From: Heloderma charlesbogerti | Lineage: Eukaryota > Chordata > Lepidosauria > Squamata > Helodermatidae | Length of the DNA: 64,000 nt | Direction of reading: 5' to 3' | Assembly: GCA_026122225.1 (NCBI GenBank) | Contig: JANEZZ010002677.1 | Coordinates: 868,001-932,000 of the forward strand | Shown here: piece after piece, positions 48,471 to 60,878 of the stretch | How the letters are laid out: each line of letters opens with the position of its first letter | Numbering within the stretch: the first letter of the stretch is position 1 | Notes under the pieces: model-generated | Databases searched by the model: none | Told to the model about the DNA's origin: nothing | Seen by the model: only the letters and a program-made list of their open reading frames with translations | Made by a program: the position numbers and the translations under genes

Positions 48471-48857
48471 TTGATGCATGCCCTTGTCAGGAATGAATCT
48501 GAGCATGTGGAGACATCTGGCAGCTCAGATTCTGAATCAGAATGGGAACAGCAAGAACAGAGGGAGGCACCCTCCCTAGTGAGATCAGATACGGCGAGAC
48601 TTTCTTCCCATGATCTTGACACACAGATGGCTCAGCCTGAATGGCTCCCCCATTCCTCCACCATGAAAACTCAGGTTTCAGAGGAGGAGGAGGGTGAGGG
48701 AGGTGACTTGAGGGATGCTAGGGTCAGTCGCGGAGCGAAGCAGGAAACGTTAGGGGCAGGGCTCAAACACTCCGCCAAGTTGGCCACTCGTGGAAGCCAA
48801 TGTAGGAGGGAGCCACCCTACGGGAGGGGCATCTATGCAAAGCACGTCTGGCAGTGA
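48471..48857 (+). other. Acidic open frame, 128 codons, unrecognised
   Basis: The frame is rich in Ser, Glu and Asp (SGSSDSESEWEQQEQREAPS, then SEEEEGEGG) and has no known domain. Its composition resembles the repeat-borne ORF at 2237-2605, which suggests a related retroelement fragment rather than a host gene. There is no splice or promoter evidence. Confidence 0.25.
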
Positions 48858-48859
48858 AT

Positions 48860-51800
48860 TTCATGCCCAGACTGCTGACAACCTCTCTAACTTCCACTTC
48901 ATCTCCTCTATTGATATTCACAGATGTGTGGATCTATGGCTCTTTCATTGCAGTCTTGAGAGTTTCCTGGAATCTGCATTTGTAAAGCACCTAGTCCTTA
49001 ACTACTTCTAACAAAAATCCATGCTTCATCCTTCCGCATCCACAGATGAGGTTTCAGAAGAGTTAGGTTATCACAGCATGGATGATTAAATGGCAGATCA
49101 AAACATGATTAACAAACTAGTCAGACGATGCTTGGAAACCCTATCGTTCTCATTAAGGGTAAACTAACGTACTGGGGGTGAGGGTGGGGATCTGCAAATG
49201 GGAGAGTCAATGATGACTTTGTTGTCAGGGTCAGTTCATTATCTGATCAAGTTTGATCTCCAGATTCCCTCCAGCCTCCACAGGGGTTGGTGACCAATTT
49301 CAAAGGTTGGCTCCTGGAGGCTGATGGATCCGGATGGTTTTCTGATGTCTCTGGGAAAATTTCCTGCAGTTTAAGCTGTTGGTCCTGCCAAGACCTTGGC
49401 CTCTGCTTGGAATGACTTGGGCCACAGATACAATTACTCCCAAATGTCCCTGATTGAATCATAAAGCTGTATCGGCTCCCTGGTATTCCATGGAGCTGAG
49501 GGCAATGAAATGAATTGTTGGGGGTTGGGAGGAAGGGTTAATCCCCCCCCCCCTTGTGTGCTGAGGTCTTGATCCTCCTGGTGGGCCCCAGCAGCTGTTA
49601 CTGTGCAGGGAAAATCAGATACATTAAATGCATCCACGCATTCAACATCAAGTCTGTTTGGGCTCTGTGTTATAAAAGCTAAGCACTGCAACATAGGGCC
49701 ACAACATGAAAAAGAAGCATTTTTCTGCTATCCATCCTGCGGTAACAACAAGAAAATCAGGCCAGTCAGATAGGTTCATTAACTTCTTTCAACACACTGC
49801 TGAATACCCACAATGGATGCCTCCAAATTGCCTAGTGGCAAGGAAGCAGCTCCTAACTATTCTCATATGTGAACCACTGTTCTTGGAAAGAACAATCACT
49901 GTTGGTTTTTTAGAGCAGCAGGAGAAAGCCATTGTCAATCTGGAGGTAAAGCCAGATAAATGTTTTGATGTTTTGCAACTGTTTCCAATGAAATGCCGAT
50001 GTAAACCAAAAGAAATGCACATGGGCCATACGCAGACGTGCAGGGGAATTAAGTGCATCCTGTTCAGGGCTTCTTTGTTCACATCTGTTCAGCACAACAC
50101 AACATACGCACAAGACAACAAGCTTAAAAGAAATTACCTGGTTACCTGTGAGAAGAAATTATCTGTGATAAGAAATGTACAATGGCAAACTATTGTTTCT
50201 TTTAAGAATGGTTATACTTAGTTTATTCACCCAAAATGATTAAACTGTGACAACTGCAGCAGTATCCCTTCCAGAGTTCTAGCTTATGCACAGCGAAGGT
50301 TCTTTATGGTCTTTAAGGTCCTTTAAAAACAGAGGGAAGACTGGGACTGGTTAAACTTACATGCTGCTTTGCAGTCATTAAGGGCCAGTTTAGCATTCAC
50401 ATTCCTTTGCACAATTGTGCACATGGGTTACACCTGCATGGAGAAAGAGCAGAGTGAAGCAGCCTGCACATGCAGGGAACCTGCAGTGTATCTCAGCTAT
50501 GCTCTTCCCAGGAGCTGTGATCACAGGGGTGACCGCTGACTTCCAATATGTAAAGCCACTTCACACTGGGCTTTTTTACCTCTACACAATTACATGGTGG
50601 AATTTGATAGGATGAACTGGCCCTTAAATTGTTCACATGACATCATTTCACTCTGTAACTCTTAAAAAAGTCAATTCGGGTAAATTTACTTTTAGTTAAA
50701 GTACGCTATTCAAGAGATTACCTAAAGATGGCAGCATTAAATTTCCCTCTGTATGTTTTTAGCCTGTACCCATACAATTATTATGTAATTTCACATTCCT
50801 AATGTATTTTGTTGTAACTTTTAATTACTAGATGACAGATACATTGTGCAACTGCAGCTATTTCAGGGGTTTTGTGACTGTCCTTGTAAGAAAGTGCTGG
50901 CTGATAAGCTTATTTGTGAAACATAATGCAAGAGAATTTCCATCATCCCATTGTTTGGCTATTGTAAACTTCTAATTGTGTGAACATTCATTCTGTGTAG
51001 CTCTTGGATAACATCCTTCAGATATGGTCCCACCACATAAATAGTATTTCTGCATACCAACATGACTGGAAGTGTTATTTGTTTCTGATGTCATTAGTGA
51101 GCATGGGCTGTACAGCAAGAATATGAAACCAGCTGTTCTACGAGTAGGAGAGGGATGGAAGCAAGTGAAGCAAACTGTCACCGTCACCATCACCATCTCC
51201 ACCTACTGCTGCTTCACCAGCCCCTCCTCCTCTCACAATGACCTTTTTGAATCAACTGCCCTGAGGGCAGAAGACCCATGCAAGCCAAACTGTCAACACT
51301 GCAGTCTTCATCACAGCATGCGATTTAAGGACCAGACATACAGTTCCCTTTTTTTCTAAAAACGTGGGAGGCGTTGTTTGTTTGTTTGTTTGTTTTCCTT
51401 TTAGCTGTGCCTTTCCTTTCTGATCTAAGAATTTGGGGTGTGTGTATGAATGGAATGGGAACAAAGTATTCATTGTGAGAGCTGTATTTTAGAAGAAAGG
51501 AAGTAACAGGGACAAGAAAATGTTAGAGTAGAAGGAATTATTATTTTGCATTATTTTGCACCCACCACTCCTTCCCAAAATGTAGCATATAGATTGTGAT
51601 CCCTTTGGGGAGAGGAACAGATATTCATGAAATTACTGTGAACCATCCAGGCAGGACATGAATGAATGAATGAATGAATAAATAAATAAATAAAGCAATT
51701 AAGAAAAACTACTTTTCAAGGGTTCTTTATACTCGATGCAGACGTTCCAATGCACACATAGACTATGACATTCATGCAAGGTTTTTGCTCATCAACTTCA

Positions 51801-52181
51801 ATGGAGGGGTAGAACTATGCCCACATTCAGCCTTTGCCAAAGCAGCCACAAATTTCCCATTGAAATCAATGGGGCTTAAAGATACTTAACTTTGGCTGGG
51901 TTGAGCCCAAAGTAATCTGAAATGCTAGTATTGTCTTCACAGTAAAGATATGACATCATCACCATCATTTTGAGAAAGCAACTTAATAACTTAAATATTT
52001 TTTGGTACCAAGCTGGATCACTTTTCATTATTTTCTCCCGAGAATGGGACATTAGAAGACTCTAGCTATGAGTTCTTAAAACCTTAAGATTCAGCCTTCA
52101 AAGTATTCCAGCAATTTCTGTGCCACTGAAGAACAACACATTATGCTGTAACAAACAAAAGACACACCCTCCTTCTAGGGC
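48860..52181. other. Large upstream intron, part 1
   Basis: No recognised SORCS2 exon. A 171-codon frame at 49706-50221 (+) has no recognisable domain and is not called. A C-run lies at about 49543-49553 and a (GTTT)n run at 51375-51394. An L2-like tail with (TGAA)n and (TAAA)n lies at 51590-51695. About 51800-51910 shares the block tgggg-cttaa...cttaactttggctgg with 53840-53880, a common squamate repeat. Confidence 0.45.
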
Positions 52182-52189
52182 AGCCTGAG

Positions 52190-52687
52190 TAGAGATGTAT
52201 GGATTCCCCACCGTCTGTTCCGGTGGGGAATCCATGGGGGGGGAAGCGATCCGTTCCCCCCCCCCCCCAGAATCCTCGTGGAGCAGCTCTGCTTTGCGAG
52301 GATTCCGCAGAGCTGAGGGCCGCTGCTTACCTGAATCAGCCGGAGCCCTTCACCTCCATGCCGATCACCATTTTTTTTTAAAAAGGCGATCAGCAGGATG
52401 TCCCCATAGACTTATACACAAAATAGAGCCGTGAATCTACGTAGACTTATACGCAAGATTCACAGCTGTATTTTGCATTTAAGCATATGACGACATCCTG
52501 CCGATCACCTTTTTTTTTTAATGGTGATGGGCGCTGAGGCAAACAGCTCCCAGTGCAACAAGCAGCCATGCTGTCCTGTGTGGAATCCTCCAGGAGAGGA
52601 GGTAAGTGGGGCCGCTCCGCAGTGGAGGCTAGATTCCAAAGAATCCAACCTCATTTGAATCCGCAGCAGATTTCTCTAACATCCCTA
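52190..52687. mobile_element. hAT-type foldback element D, non-autonomous, 498 bp
   Basis: It runs from TAGAGATG to CATCCCTA with a perfect 8-bp duplication agcctgag (52182-52189 and 52688-52695). Inner arms pair around gcgatcagcaggatgtcc and its complement. Both arms keep an ATG next to a T/A-run. The right arm has ATG at 52521, 27 open codons, and GAG|GTAAGT with the donor at 52602. The left arm on the minus strand has ATG, a TGA at codon 12, then CAG|GTAAGC. It shares ends and plan with A, B and C but a different core. Confidence 0.88.
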
Positions 52688-52695
52688 AGCCTGAG

Positions 52696-54875
52696 ACACT
52701 GTTGTGAAAGTTAGTCAAGACTTTATCTTTCCATTACATTCCATCCACTTAATCTTTTATTTTTCCATTGAGACAATTCCCTCTACCACTGAATAAAATA
52801 TATGCACAAAAATGTTTCAGGCATGTTAACTATAAGCAACACAACACACTAAATCTTAAAATGAACTCTGATGGTTCACTTTCTATTAAAAGCCACAGAT
52901 CAATCTGAATCCAACAGACATCTCTCAGATGGCTTGAACCCATGGCTGCCATGGCTCTCAGTCATTCTATATTGGCTTTCTCTGCCATGGCCACAGACTG
53001 AGCAGGGCATGTGTATGCTGGCACTGGGCAATTAACTCAAAACAAATTGTGTTTTGCCATTCAAACACAACTGCAATTTTCCCCCTATACTGTATCCTAG
53101 ACATTTTCTAGATTAATATTTAGTAGGCATTGCTGCATTTGCACAACAAAATTAGAGGTTTTAGAAATCACTGGGATAATGGGTGCTTTCAGAAGACAAC
53201 AAAATATTATTTTAAAATTATTTTTTGGTCAATACTATGTTGTTGTTGTTGTTGTTCAGTCGTTCAGTCGTGTCTGACTCTTCGTGACCCCAATACTATA
53301 GTGCTACCTATATTCTGTAGCCATTGCTCATTATCTAGACCCCACTATTAGATTACCACCACCACCCATCACATGTTTTGGCCTGTCAAGTGGAAGCCGC
53401 ATAAACAACCCACTGCACAGCTCCCTTACTAAATGTTAAAGTATAAAAAGCCTTTTACAAAACAGAGAAAGAATTCAATCTTGCCATGTAGTATCATATT
53501 GCTGCTTAGAACAAAGCTACCCAGGCAAAACCCACTGAACTGTCCAGGCAAGGCTAAATATTTGGTTTTGTGCCTGAATAGTTGGATAGGGGAGAGCAAG
53601 TGCTGTGCTCACATCTGACACCTCAGTAGTTTCCATCTGTGCAGCCTTGAATTTTATAAAAGTTATTTCCATGCTGATTGCGTAATTGTAAGATTTATGG
53701 TGTTTGCTCTTCTTCACTAAACTTCAGATAGTTTTGGTCAGCTGCTTCTTAATTTTATTTGTTGCGAAAAAATACATCACAATCAAGCTCATAAGTTTAA
53801 ATGGTAGTGAGTTATGCACGTGCTTATCTTTTTATTTGAATTCAATGGGATGTGAAAGGGCTTAACTTTGGCTGGATCAAGCACAAAGTCATGACTGTAA
53901 TTAGCAAGGCTTATGGCAGCCTCAAAGCAATAGCGTACAGGTGTCACAGTGACATCCAACATCATTTCTGCAAATAGAATAAGATGACAACTGGATAGGA
54001 AGGTCATGGCTGGTCTACAAAACTACGACCAATGGAAGTGCCCAAGGTCTCAGAGAGCCACATCTAGTCATGAAGACTCACATAAGTGGTTCTTACATTT
54101 GCTCATAGGAAGGAGCAATCATTGAAAAGAATGTAAAATTTCAAAAGGTAAGAGGAAGGATGCAGGTTACATTGTCAGATTCAGTAGCTTCCCTTTCATA
54201 CAACATGATGCAAGAAAAAAAAACCCTATGTTTGGTGAAAAGCAGGAAGATTATTTATCTAGGATAAAACAAAGAGGGATAACATAAGCTCAATTTAAAA
54301 AAAAAATGCTGAAAAGTTATGTTGAATTCATATGAATTTTTACATCTCAAAACATGCAAAAGAGAGATTTAATTTGCCCTCAGAAAGTATTTAGAACTAA
54401 AAGGTTGATTTCTTATATATTGTACTGCTTATTAGGATCTTGGAAAGTTTTAACTCTACCTAATTGGTAATTGTGATGGCCATGTATCCCACTTTAAAGA
54501 GGACAGTCTTCTGTTTGAAGGGCTGTCCAGTCCAAGTCTGGTTTAAAGATAAGAAACTATAAGAAGGGAGAGCAACAGGGGCCTTGGAGTTGCTCATCAA
54601 GCATCAGTACCTTGACAGCAGATTGAGTAGCAGGCACATAGGTCACCATCTGTTCCACTATGGTGAGATGTCTTGTATTTTATTTAAATTTTAGTGATGC
54701 CTAAATCTGCATCTAAACATAAAAATTAACATATGGAAATTTTAAGTAATTCCATGTCCTGTTTTGTGGTGACACAGTTCCCCCTGTTTTGGTGATTTAT
54801 AAGCACCACCCTATTGCTAATGCTGTAATGCTGTGTGTGGGGCTGTCTTTGAAAAATGTCTGGGTGTAAAGTATA
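52696..54875. other. Large upstream intron, part 2
   Basis: Apart from the BovB micro-insertion at 53239-53290 and the shared repeat block near 53840-53880, I see no gene or recognisable repeat. Confidence 0.45.
53239..53290 (-). mobile_element. BovB 3'-end micro-insertion, 52 bp
   Basis: The 52 bp (a TTG run, then cagtcgttcagtcgtgtctg and actcttcgtgacccc) match the 3' terminus of the BovB at 45016. They are flanked by a perfect 9-bp duplication caatactat (53230-53238 and 53291-53299). It is an extreme 5' truncation of a retrotransposition event. Confidence 0.88.
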
Positions 54876-54879
54876 GCAG

Positions 54880-55455
54880 TTGCCATGCTGGCAAAAGCCT
54901 ATCAGATCCAACCTACATGGAATCATCTTCATTGCTCCTAATGGCTGCTGGGCCCAATTCAAAGTGCTACTTTTAAGCTTTAATGACCTAAACCTGGGGA
55001 CATGTGGTACCCCTGAGAGGTTGAGACACTGCATGCTTCTAGATGGAGGGCTCCTAGCACTTCCAGTCAAAAGGCACTGTGCTGCTATTCCATCTTGTCT
55101 TCCTTAAAAGATGTTTTTCTGGTAAGAAAAGGGACAGAAGAAGCAGAGGGAAAACATGGGAGGGTTAGAAGTGGAAGCTAACAGCACCCGGACTCACTAT
55201 AAAATTATGTAAATGTGGCGTGGCAATTACACAATAAAAGCCTCTCCTGGAAGCATCCACTGTTATTTAGACAGGTATTTTCTCACAGCACTCTCTGAAA
55301 GAAGTTACTGCAGTTTGGTTTCCTCTGCTTCTTACTGTTGGCAGATTGCTGCTGCTATAACATTATTTTTTTATGTTGTTTTTTATGATTGTCAGCTACC
55401 CTGAAGACCCCACTAAGGAAGGAAAGACAGGCTAGAAATATTTTAATTAATGATT
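54880..55455 (+). mobile_element. L2-type LINE, 3' part, diverged
   Basis: A decayed RT C-terminal block (AQFKVLLLSFNDLN, compare AQFRVLVLTYKAL in the L2 at 61160-61498) begins near 54950. It is followed by a 3' region, with a tail near 55380-55450 (tgtcagctaccctgaagacc, gctagaaatattttaatta). There is no open frame of use. Confidence 0.6.
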
Positions 55456-56405
55456 CAATTTTACTCACATGAAAAACTAATTTTTTGTGTTGTGTTAATT
55501 ACGGTCTAAAACCATATTCACATGTTTATATGTATCGTAATACAAAATGCAGTGATTGTAATAGCCGTTCTGGACAATATTTGTACCAGAACAGATTCTT
55601 TTATTCTGAGCTGAAGTCCATCTCAATGGTTTGACCAGGGTGAGCGTGGCACCACACGGAAAACTGAAACTGCTCAGGGCAAAGTCAAGCTCCTATGAGT
55701 ACCTCTGGGAGATCACTCCACCCCATTTCCCCTCCCCTACGATTTTTTGGTCTAAAGGAGGCAGCCCTGGTCCTTTAGTCCAGTTGATCCCAGGCATCCA
55801 AACGCTCACCTAGCTGAAGAGTTTTTCTCACTGCTAGCTCTATCAGTCTGACTTAAATTCAATACACCTCCCATCAGGCTTATCTCCTCCTACTCTCTAC
55901 ACAACTGTGCCTTCTTGGGAAAGGAGAGTTCACACAAAAACTTCAATGGGTTGCCTCCAAAACCCCACATCCTTTGAAGCCTCTGCCTAACATGGGGCAA
56001 GGGAGCATGTGTGAATCTTGTGGCCATGGAACTGTGGATCTGCACATGCTCCTAGTTCTGGGCTCAATTAACAGCCACAGAGGTAAGCGTTCACTGTAAA
56101 TATGTTACTTTGAACCATTAAATCTCTAAATGTCCTGAGCCCAGCTCACTTCAGGGAGCATCTCTCCTGGGCCCTAGGCCCTGTTTCCACAACAAGAGAA
56201 GGAGAAGGGAAGAGCGGCTCACCCGCATTTTTTCAGGAGCCACTTTCGGTCCGGACAGGGATCCATGAGGGTGTATGTCGCACCATTCTAAGTGGCTTCA
56301 CATAACTTACTTCCAGGTTGGGGGGAGGTTCACGTGAACGTCATCTGAGTAGCAGGGGCTGCTCAACCAATAGGAGAGGCTTCCCCCCACTCCAGGTTCC
56401 GTAAG
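55456..56405. other. Large upstream intron, part 3
   Basis: I see no gene or known repeat. GC rises in the last 300 bases towards the repeat at 56410. Confidence 0.45.
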
Positions 56406-56409
56406 GAAG

Positions 56410-57215
56410 GTGCAAAGTAGTTACTTCCCCTTGTTAGCATTTGTGAGACAAGCCTCATTGAACACAATGGGTGTTACTTCTGAGTGGACACACATACACT
56501 TGTGTTTGGAAAGGCCAGGGAGAGAATACAGGGATGGGAAAACAGCCCCCTTTCTAACCAAACCGATACTGTGCAGGATCTCTGTAACGAAGCTGTGAAT
56601 TAGTAACATCCTAAGGCAATAAAACAAACAACAGAGAATCGGAGCCTTGAGATTGTGCTTAACTGCATTTAGGGAATTGGGCTTTAAACTGTGCCATTTC
56701 AATTGAGGGGAATCTTTTTAAGTACTGATGTGGACATTCAGAGGGCAAGCCTCATTCAGCACAGTGGGAGTTACTTCTGAGGAGACATTCACGGGTTTGT
56801 TGTGGGAAAGAGAGCAGTAAACACAAAGACAGAAACCAGACCCCATTTTAACCCGCAGGATCTCTATTCCAGGGAGGAGCCTCATTGACCACAATGGGAA
56901 TTACTTCTGAGTTGACATTAACTGGTTTGTTCAGGGACAGGAAACACCCCTTGACTGGGGTCACAGTGAAAGGCACACCCCTAGGCAGCGCTAGCATACC
57001 CGAAGTCAATGCAGAGGTTGGGGCACACAGCAACTATACCAGGGAGAACCCAACTTAAGGAAAAGAATTGGACTTTAAGAAATCCAGTTTTTCCCTGTTA
57101 ATCTCTGAGGTGGCTGCTGGATGGTCACCACATCATGTATCCCTAACGACCACCACACAGAGCCAGTTCGGAGTAAATTGCTGGTGGAAACTGACCCTTG
57201 ATTTAAGCACTTCAG
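56410..57215 (+). repeat. Unclassified interspersed repeat, copy 3
   Basis: It aligns by eye with position 1-300 and with the reverse complement of 1922-3080. A cattg..cacaatggg...ttacttctgag block recurs three times inside it (about 56455, 56755 and 56882). It passes from the cacacagcaactata block straight to gactttaag at about 57073, where the 1.9-3.1 kb copy has about 520 bp more. Confidence 0.65.
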
Positions 57216-58695
57216 CAGTTCTGATCTGTAGGGGAGGCTCTCCTCACCCCTTTTGGTGAAAGAGGTGTCACAAGGGCTCAGTGTAGGGTTTGTCCAAGTG
57301 TTGCCTCACTGGTGCCCACAGACACCTAGTTAGGCTTCATGAAAAAAGTTAAGGCCTTCCTATTGGGAAAATGTTCTAATGAGTCACTTATTATTGGACT
57401 GTTTTTAGTTTTAAAGAAGTCTTGAACTATAGTAATTGATTTCCATTTCTTTCTAATTTAGAATTAGATCTTCTATCTAGAGTCTAATTTATCTAGTTCA
57501 CATTTTACAATAAAACAGCATATAACTACAGAAATTCTCCTCCTCATCTGCCTCAGTTTAAGATGATTTTTTCCCCTCTCTGCATAAGAGGGGCTTGCTT
57601 ATTTCACAAATGTCTCTGGGGTGGGGGATTAGGGACTGCCTGGAGTTGAACCCAATAATTTTAAATTACATAAAAGTATTTTGCATCCTCTCCAGCTTTT
57701 AATGTTTTTGAGACTGGGGAAGAATTTTCTCTTGGGACAAACTGGGCAGAGATTTTGGGGGTTTCATGCCTGTGCATCATGTGGCTTTTCTCTCTCACAT
57801 GAGGCATTTGTCACTATGTGTGCCCCCTCTGCCAAGGGGAACAGGTCGCTCTGTCCTTTTCCCATCCCCAAATAACTATGCAGAACACAAAATTGCACAA
57901 ATTATGGACTTTATGAATTCCTGTTACAGCACAGGATCAGTCAAATCAGTAGCTGCAGGATCAGGATCTCCTTTTGGTAACTATAGTAAGTAGCTCCAGG
58001 ATATGGCACAGTCTTTCAATCAATAACAGTGAGTATCTGCAGGGGCCAGGAAACCAGGTCATAGCATGGGGTAAGTTGTTGCAGGACTGGGGTGGACACT
58101 CTCAGGGCAATACTGGCCAGTATCTGCTGCAGCAGGCTAAACGTCTACACTGCAAGTGGTTGTGGGTTGGAGTGCATAACTCCAGAGCATTAGAATCTGA
58201 GGGGCTGCTTACACACCATTGCTTGAGGTTGATGAATAGTTGCAGAGTCAGGAGGATCTGTTCCTGAGCTTGCTGGGGGAATTAAGCCAGTTTTTTCTCA
58301 TCCACCCCTTGCTGTAGGCTTCTGACTCCTGCTGACAGAACAGGTCAATCTCTTCAGGTTTGTTAACAGACCCTCCTCAGCTGTAGGTCCCTGGCCTTCA
58401 AGGAAGTCCAGCTGCTCTTCTCCCCTTGCCCTTCTCTCCTTCTTTACCTTCCAGTCTTTGTGACTTCTAGTGGCTCCATTCAGCCACTCTTCCTGAGCCT
58501 CTTTCCTCCTCCCTTGAGCTTCTACCCTTCAGGCTTTTGTCTTTTGCTTCTGCCCCACCTCTTCCTCCTCCCTCAGAGTCCTGGACCCATTTAAAGAGCC
58601 CCTGTCCTGATTTCCTTTTCTTCTCTTTAGCCATCCCTAACTGTGGCTGGCTACTGTTGCTAGGCAACCAGGAATAACGAGGGGACTGTACAGTG
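57216..58695. other. Large upstream intron, part 4
   Basis: Nothing recognised. The last 300 bases are pyrimidine-rich. Confidence 0.45.
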
Positions 58696-58699
58696 ACCC

Positions 58700-60231
58700 C
58701 GATGCCTCCTCCCAGGCATCAACAGAAGAACTCTCAGAACTGCTGTCTATTCTCTTTGAGAAATCATGGAGGACGGGGGAAGTGCGAGATGACTGGAGGA
58801 GGGCTAACGTTGTCCCTATCTTCAAAAAGGGCAAAAAGGAGGAACCTGGGAACTACAGGCCAGTCAGTCTGACATCAATCCCTGGGAAAATTCTGGAGCA
58901 GATTATAAAGCAATCCATCTGGAAGCACCTTGACAACAATGCCGTGATTACTCGAAGCCAACATGGATTTGTCAAAAACAAGTCCTGCCAGATGAATCTG
59001 ATCTCATTTTTTGATCAAGTCACCTCCCTTGTAGACCGTGGGAATGCTGTAGACATCATATACCTCGACTTCAGCAAAGCTTTCGACAAAGTGCCCCATG
59101 ATATCCTGATGAGCAAACTAGCTCAAAGTGGGCTAGATGAAACAACGGTCCGGTGCATCCACAGTTGGCTACAGAATCGGACTCAAAGAGTGCTTATCAA
59201 TGGGACCTTCTCAAACTGGGGAGAGGTAACGAGTGGGGTACCGCAGGGCTCAGTCCTGGGCCCAGTGCTCTTCCACATTTTTATTAATGACTTGGAGGAG
59301 GAGGTGCAGGGAATGCTGATCAAATTTGCAGATGACACAAAATTGGGAGGGATAGCTAATACTTTGGAAGACAGAAACAAAATTCAAAGTGATCTGGATA
59401 GACTGGAGCACTGGGCAGAAAACAACAGAATGGCATTTAATAGGGACAAATGCCAAGTTCTGCACCTAGGAAAAAGAAACCAAATGCACAGTTACAAGAT
59501 GGGGGATACGTGGCTCAACCACACTACAAGCGAGAAGGATCTTGGAATTGTTGTCGATCACAAGCTGAATATGAGCCAACAATGTGATGTGGCTGCAAAA
59601 AAGGCAAATGCTATTTTGGGCTGCATTCATAGCAGCATCGCTTCCAAATCCCGGGAAGTACTAGTTCCCCTCTACTCAGCACTGGGTAGGCCTCATCTGG
59701 AGTACTGTGTCCAGTTCTGGGCACCACACTAAGAAGGATGCAGACAAACTGAAGTGGGTTCAGAGGAGGGCAACAAAGATGATCAGGGGACTGGAAACAA
59801 CGCCCTATGAAGACAGACTGAAAGAACTGGGCATGTTTAGCCCTGAGAAGAGAAGACTGAGGGGAGATATGATAGCACTCTTCAAGTACTTGAAAGGTTG
59901 TCACAGAGAAGAAGGCCAGGATCTCTTCTTGATCATCCCAGAGTGCAGGACACGGAATAATGGGCTCAAGTTACAGGAAGCCAGATTCCGGCTGAACATC
60001 AGGAAAAACTTCCTGACTGTAAGAGCAATATGACAATGGAACCAATTACCTGGGGAGGTGGTGGGCTCTCCCACACTGGAGGCCTTCAAGACGAGGCTGG
60101 ACAGCCATTTGTCAGGGATGCTCTGACTTGGATTCCTGCATTGAGCAGGGGGTTGGACTCGATGGCCTTGTAGGCCCCTTCCAACCCTACTATTCTATGA
60201 TTCTATGATTCTATGATTCCATGATTCTATG
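58700..60231 (+). mobile_element. CR1 LINE, 5'-truncated
   Basis: The element begins inside ORF2 and runs to a 3' terminus of repeated ATTCTATG octamers (60193-60231), the hallmark of CR1. It is on the plus strand, antisense to SORCS2. The coding part is described separately. Confidence 0.93.
58782..60033 (+). pseudogene. CR1 ORF2 reverse transcriptase, partial, one frameshift and one stop
   Basis: The 316-codon open frame (58782-59732) contains GNYRPVSLTSIPGKILEQII, motif A (YLDFSKAFDKVPHD), motif B (GVPQGSVLGPVLFH) and the catalytic FADDTKLGG. It stops after VQFWAPH. The protein continues in another frame (59707-60033, with [17 protein letters not shown] and [12 protein letters not shown]), where a TGA stands in place of an Arg codon seen in the sister copies. 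The N-terminal endonuclease is missing. The palm motifs are intact, and this is the best-preserved RT in the window. Confidence 0.92.
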
Positions 60232-60361
60232 AACAGCTGCTATTAGGAACATAGGAACATTCGCATCACAGGCAATACCTCTTTGCCACTTACCACATGG
60301 CCACTGCTTGACAATGTTCATGTGGTAGCTCTAACCATATGGAGAACCACTCATGAAGCAC

Positions 60362-60556
60362 CATAGTTCAGTGGTAAAGCACTTGCTTTATATGCAAAAG
60401 GTCCCAGGTTCAATCCTCGACATCTTCAGATAGGGCTAGGAAAGACCTTCCAGGGGCTAAAACTTCCAGAGTCTGAAGCCCTGGAGATCTACTGCCAGTC
60501 AGCTGGATGGATCAATGGTCTGACTTGGTATAAATAAGGCAGCTTCCTTATGTTGC
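60362..60556 (+). mobile_element. tRNA-derived SINE
   Basis: The head catagttcagtggtaaagca has a box A, and ggttcaatcctcgac has a box B, 40 bases further on, so the 5' part resembles a tRNA (Ala-like). The body tggtctgacttggtataa and tail aaggcagcttccttatgttg match a widespread squamate SINE as I know it. It is not a functional tRNA gene: the arms do not close and there is no terminator at the right place. Confidence 0.8.
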
Positions 60557-60878
60557 ACTAGGCTCAAGAAATACAGCATTACCACTCTCCCGTAAGTGTT
60601 GGGAATCAGGGCTTATGGAAACTACAGACCACTATCTTCTCATGCATCTATGGCTACCATATGAACCATCTCAAAGCTGCAACAACAGAGAAGGGGCCAT
60701 CAGCTGCTACCTGTTGTTGTTGTTGTTATTATTATTATTTATTGCATTTCTATACTGCCCCATAGCCGAAGCTCTCTGGGCAGTTTATAAAAGTTAAAAC
60801 ATGAACTACAATAGAAAAAATTTAAAAGCCATTTACAAAAAAGCACATAAATGCACACAAACAATATACACAAACATA

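Noticed and set aside
49706..50221. 171-codon plus-strand open frame
   Set aside because: No recognisable domain, ordinary base composition, no splice or promoter context; antisense frames are also open, so chance is the simplest reading.
60362..60435. tRNA gene
   Set aside because: Boxes A and B are present, but the acceptor stem does not close and the sequence continues into a SINE body.
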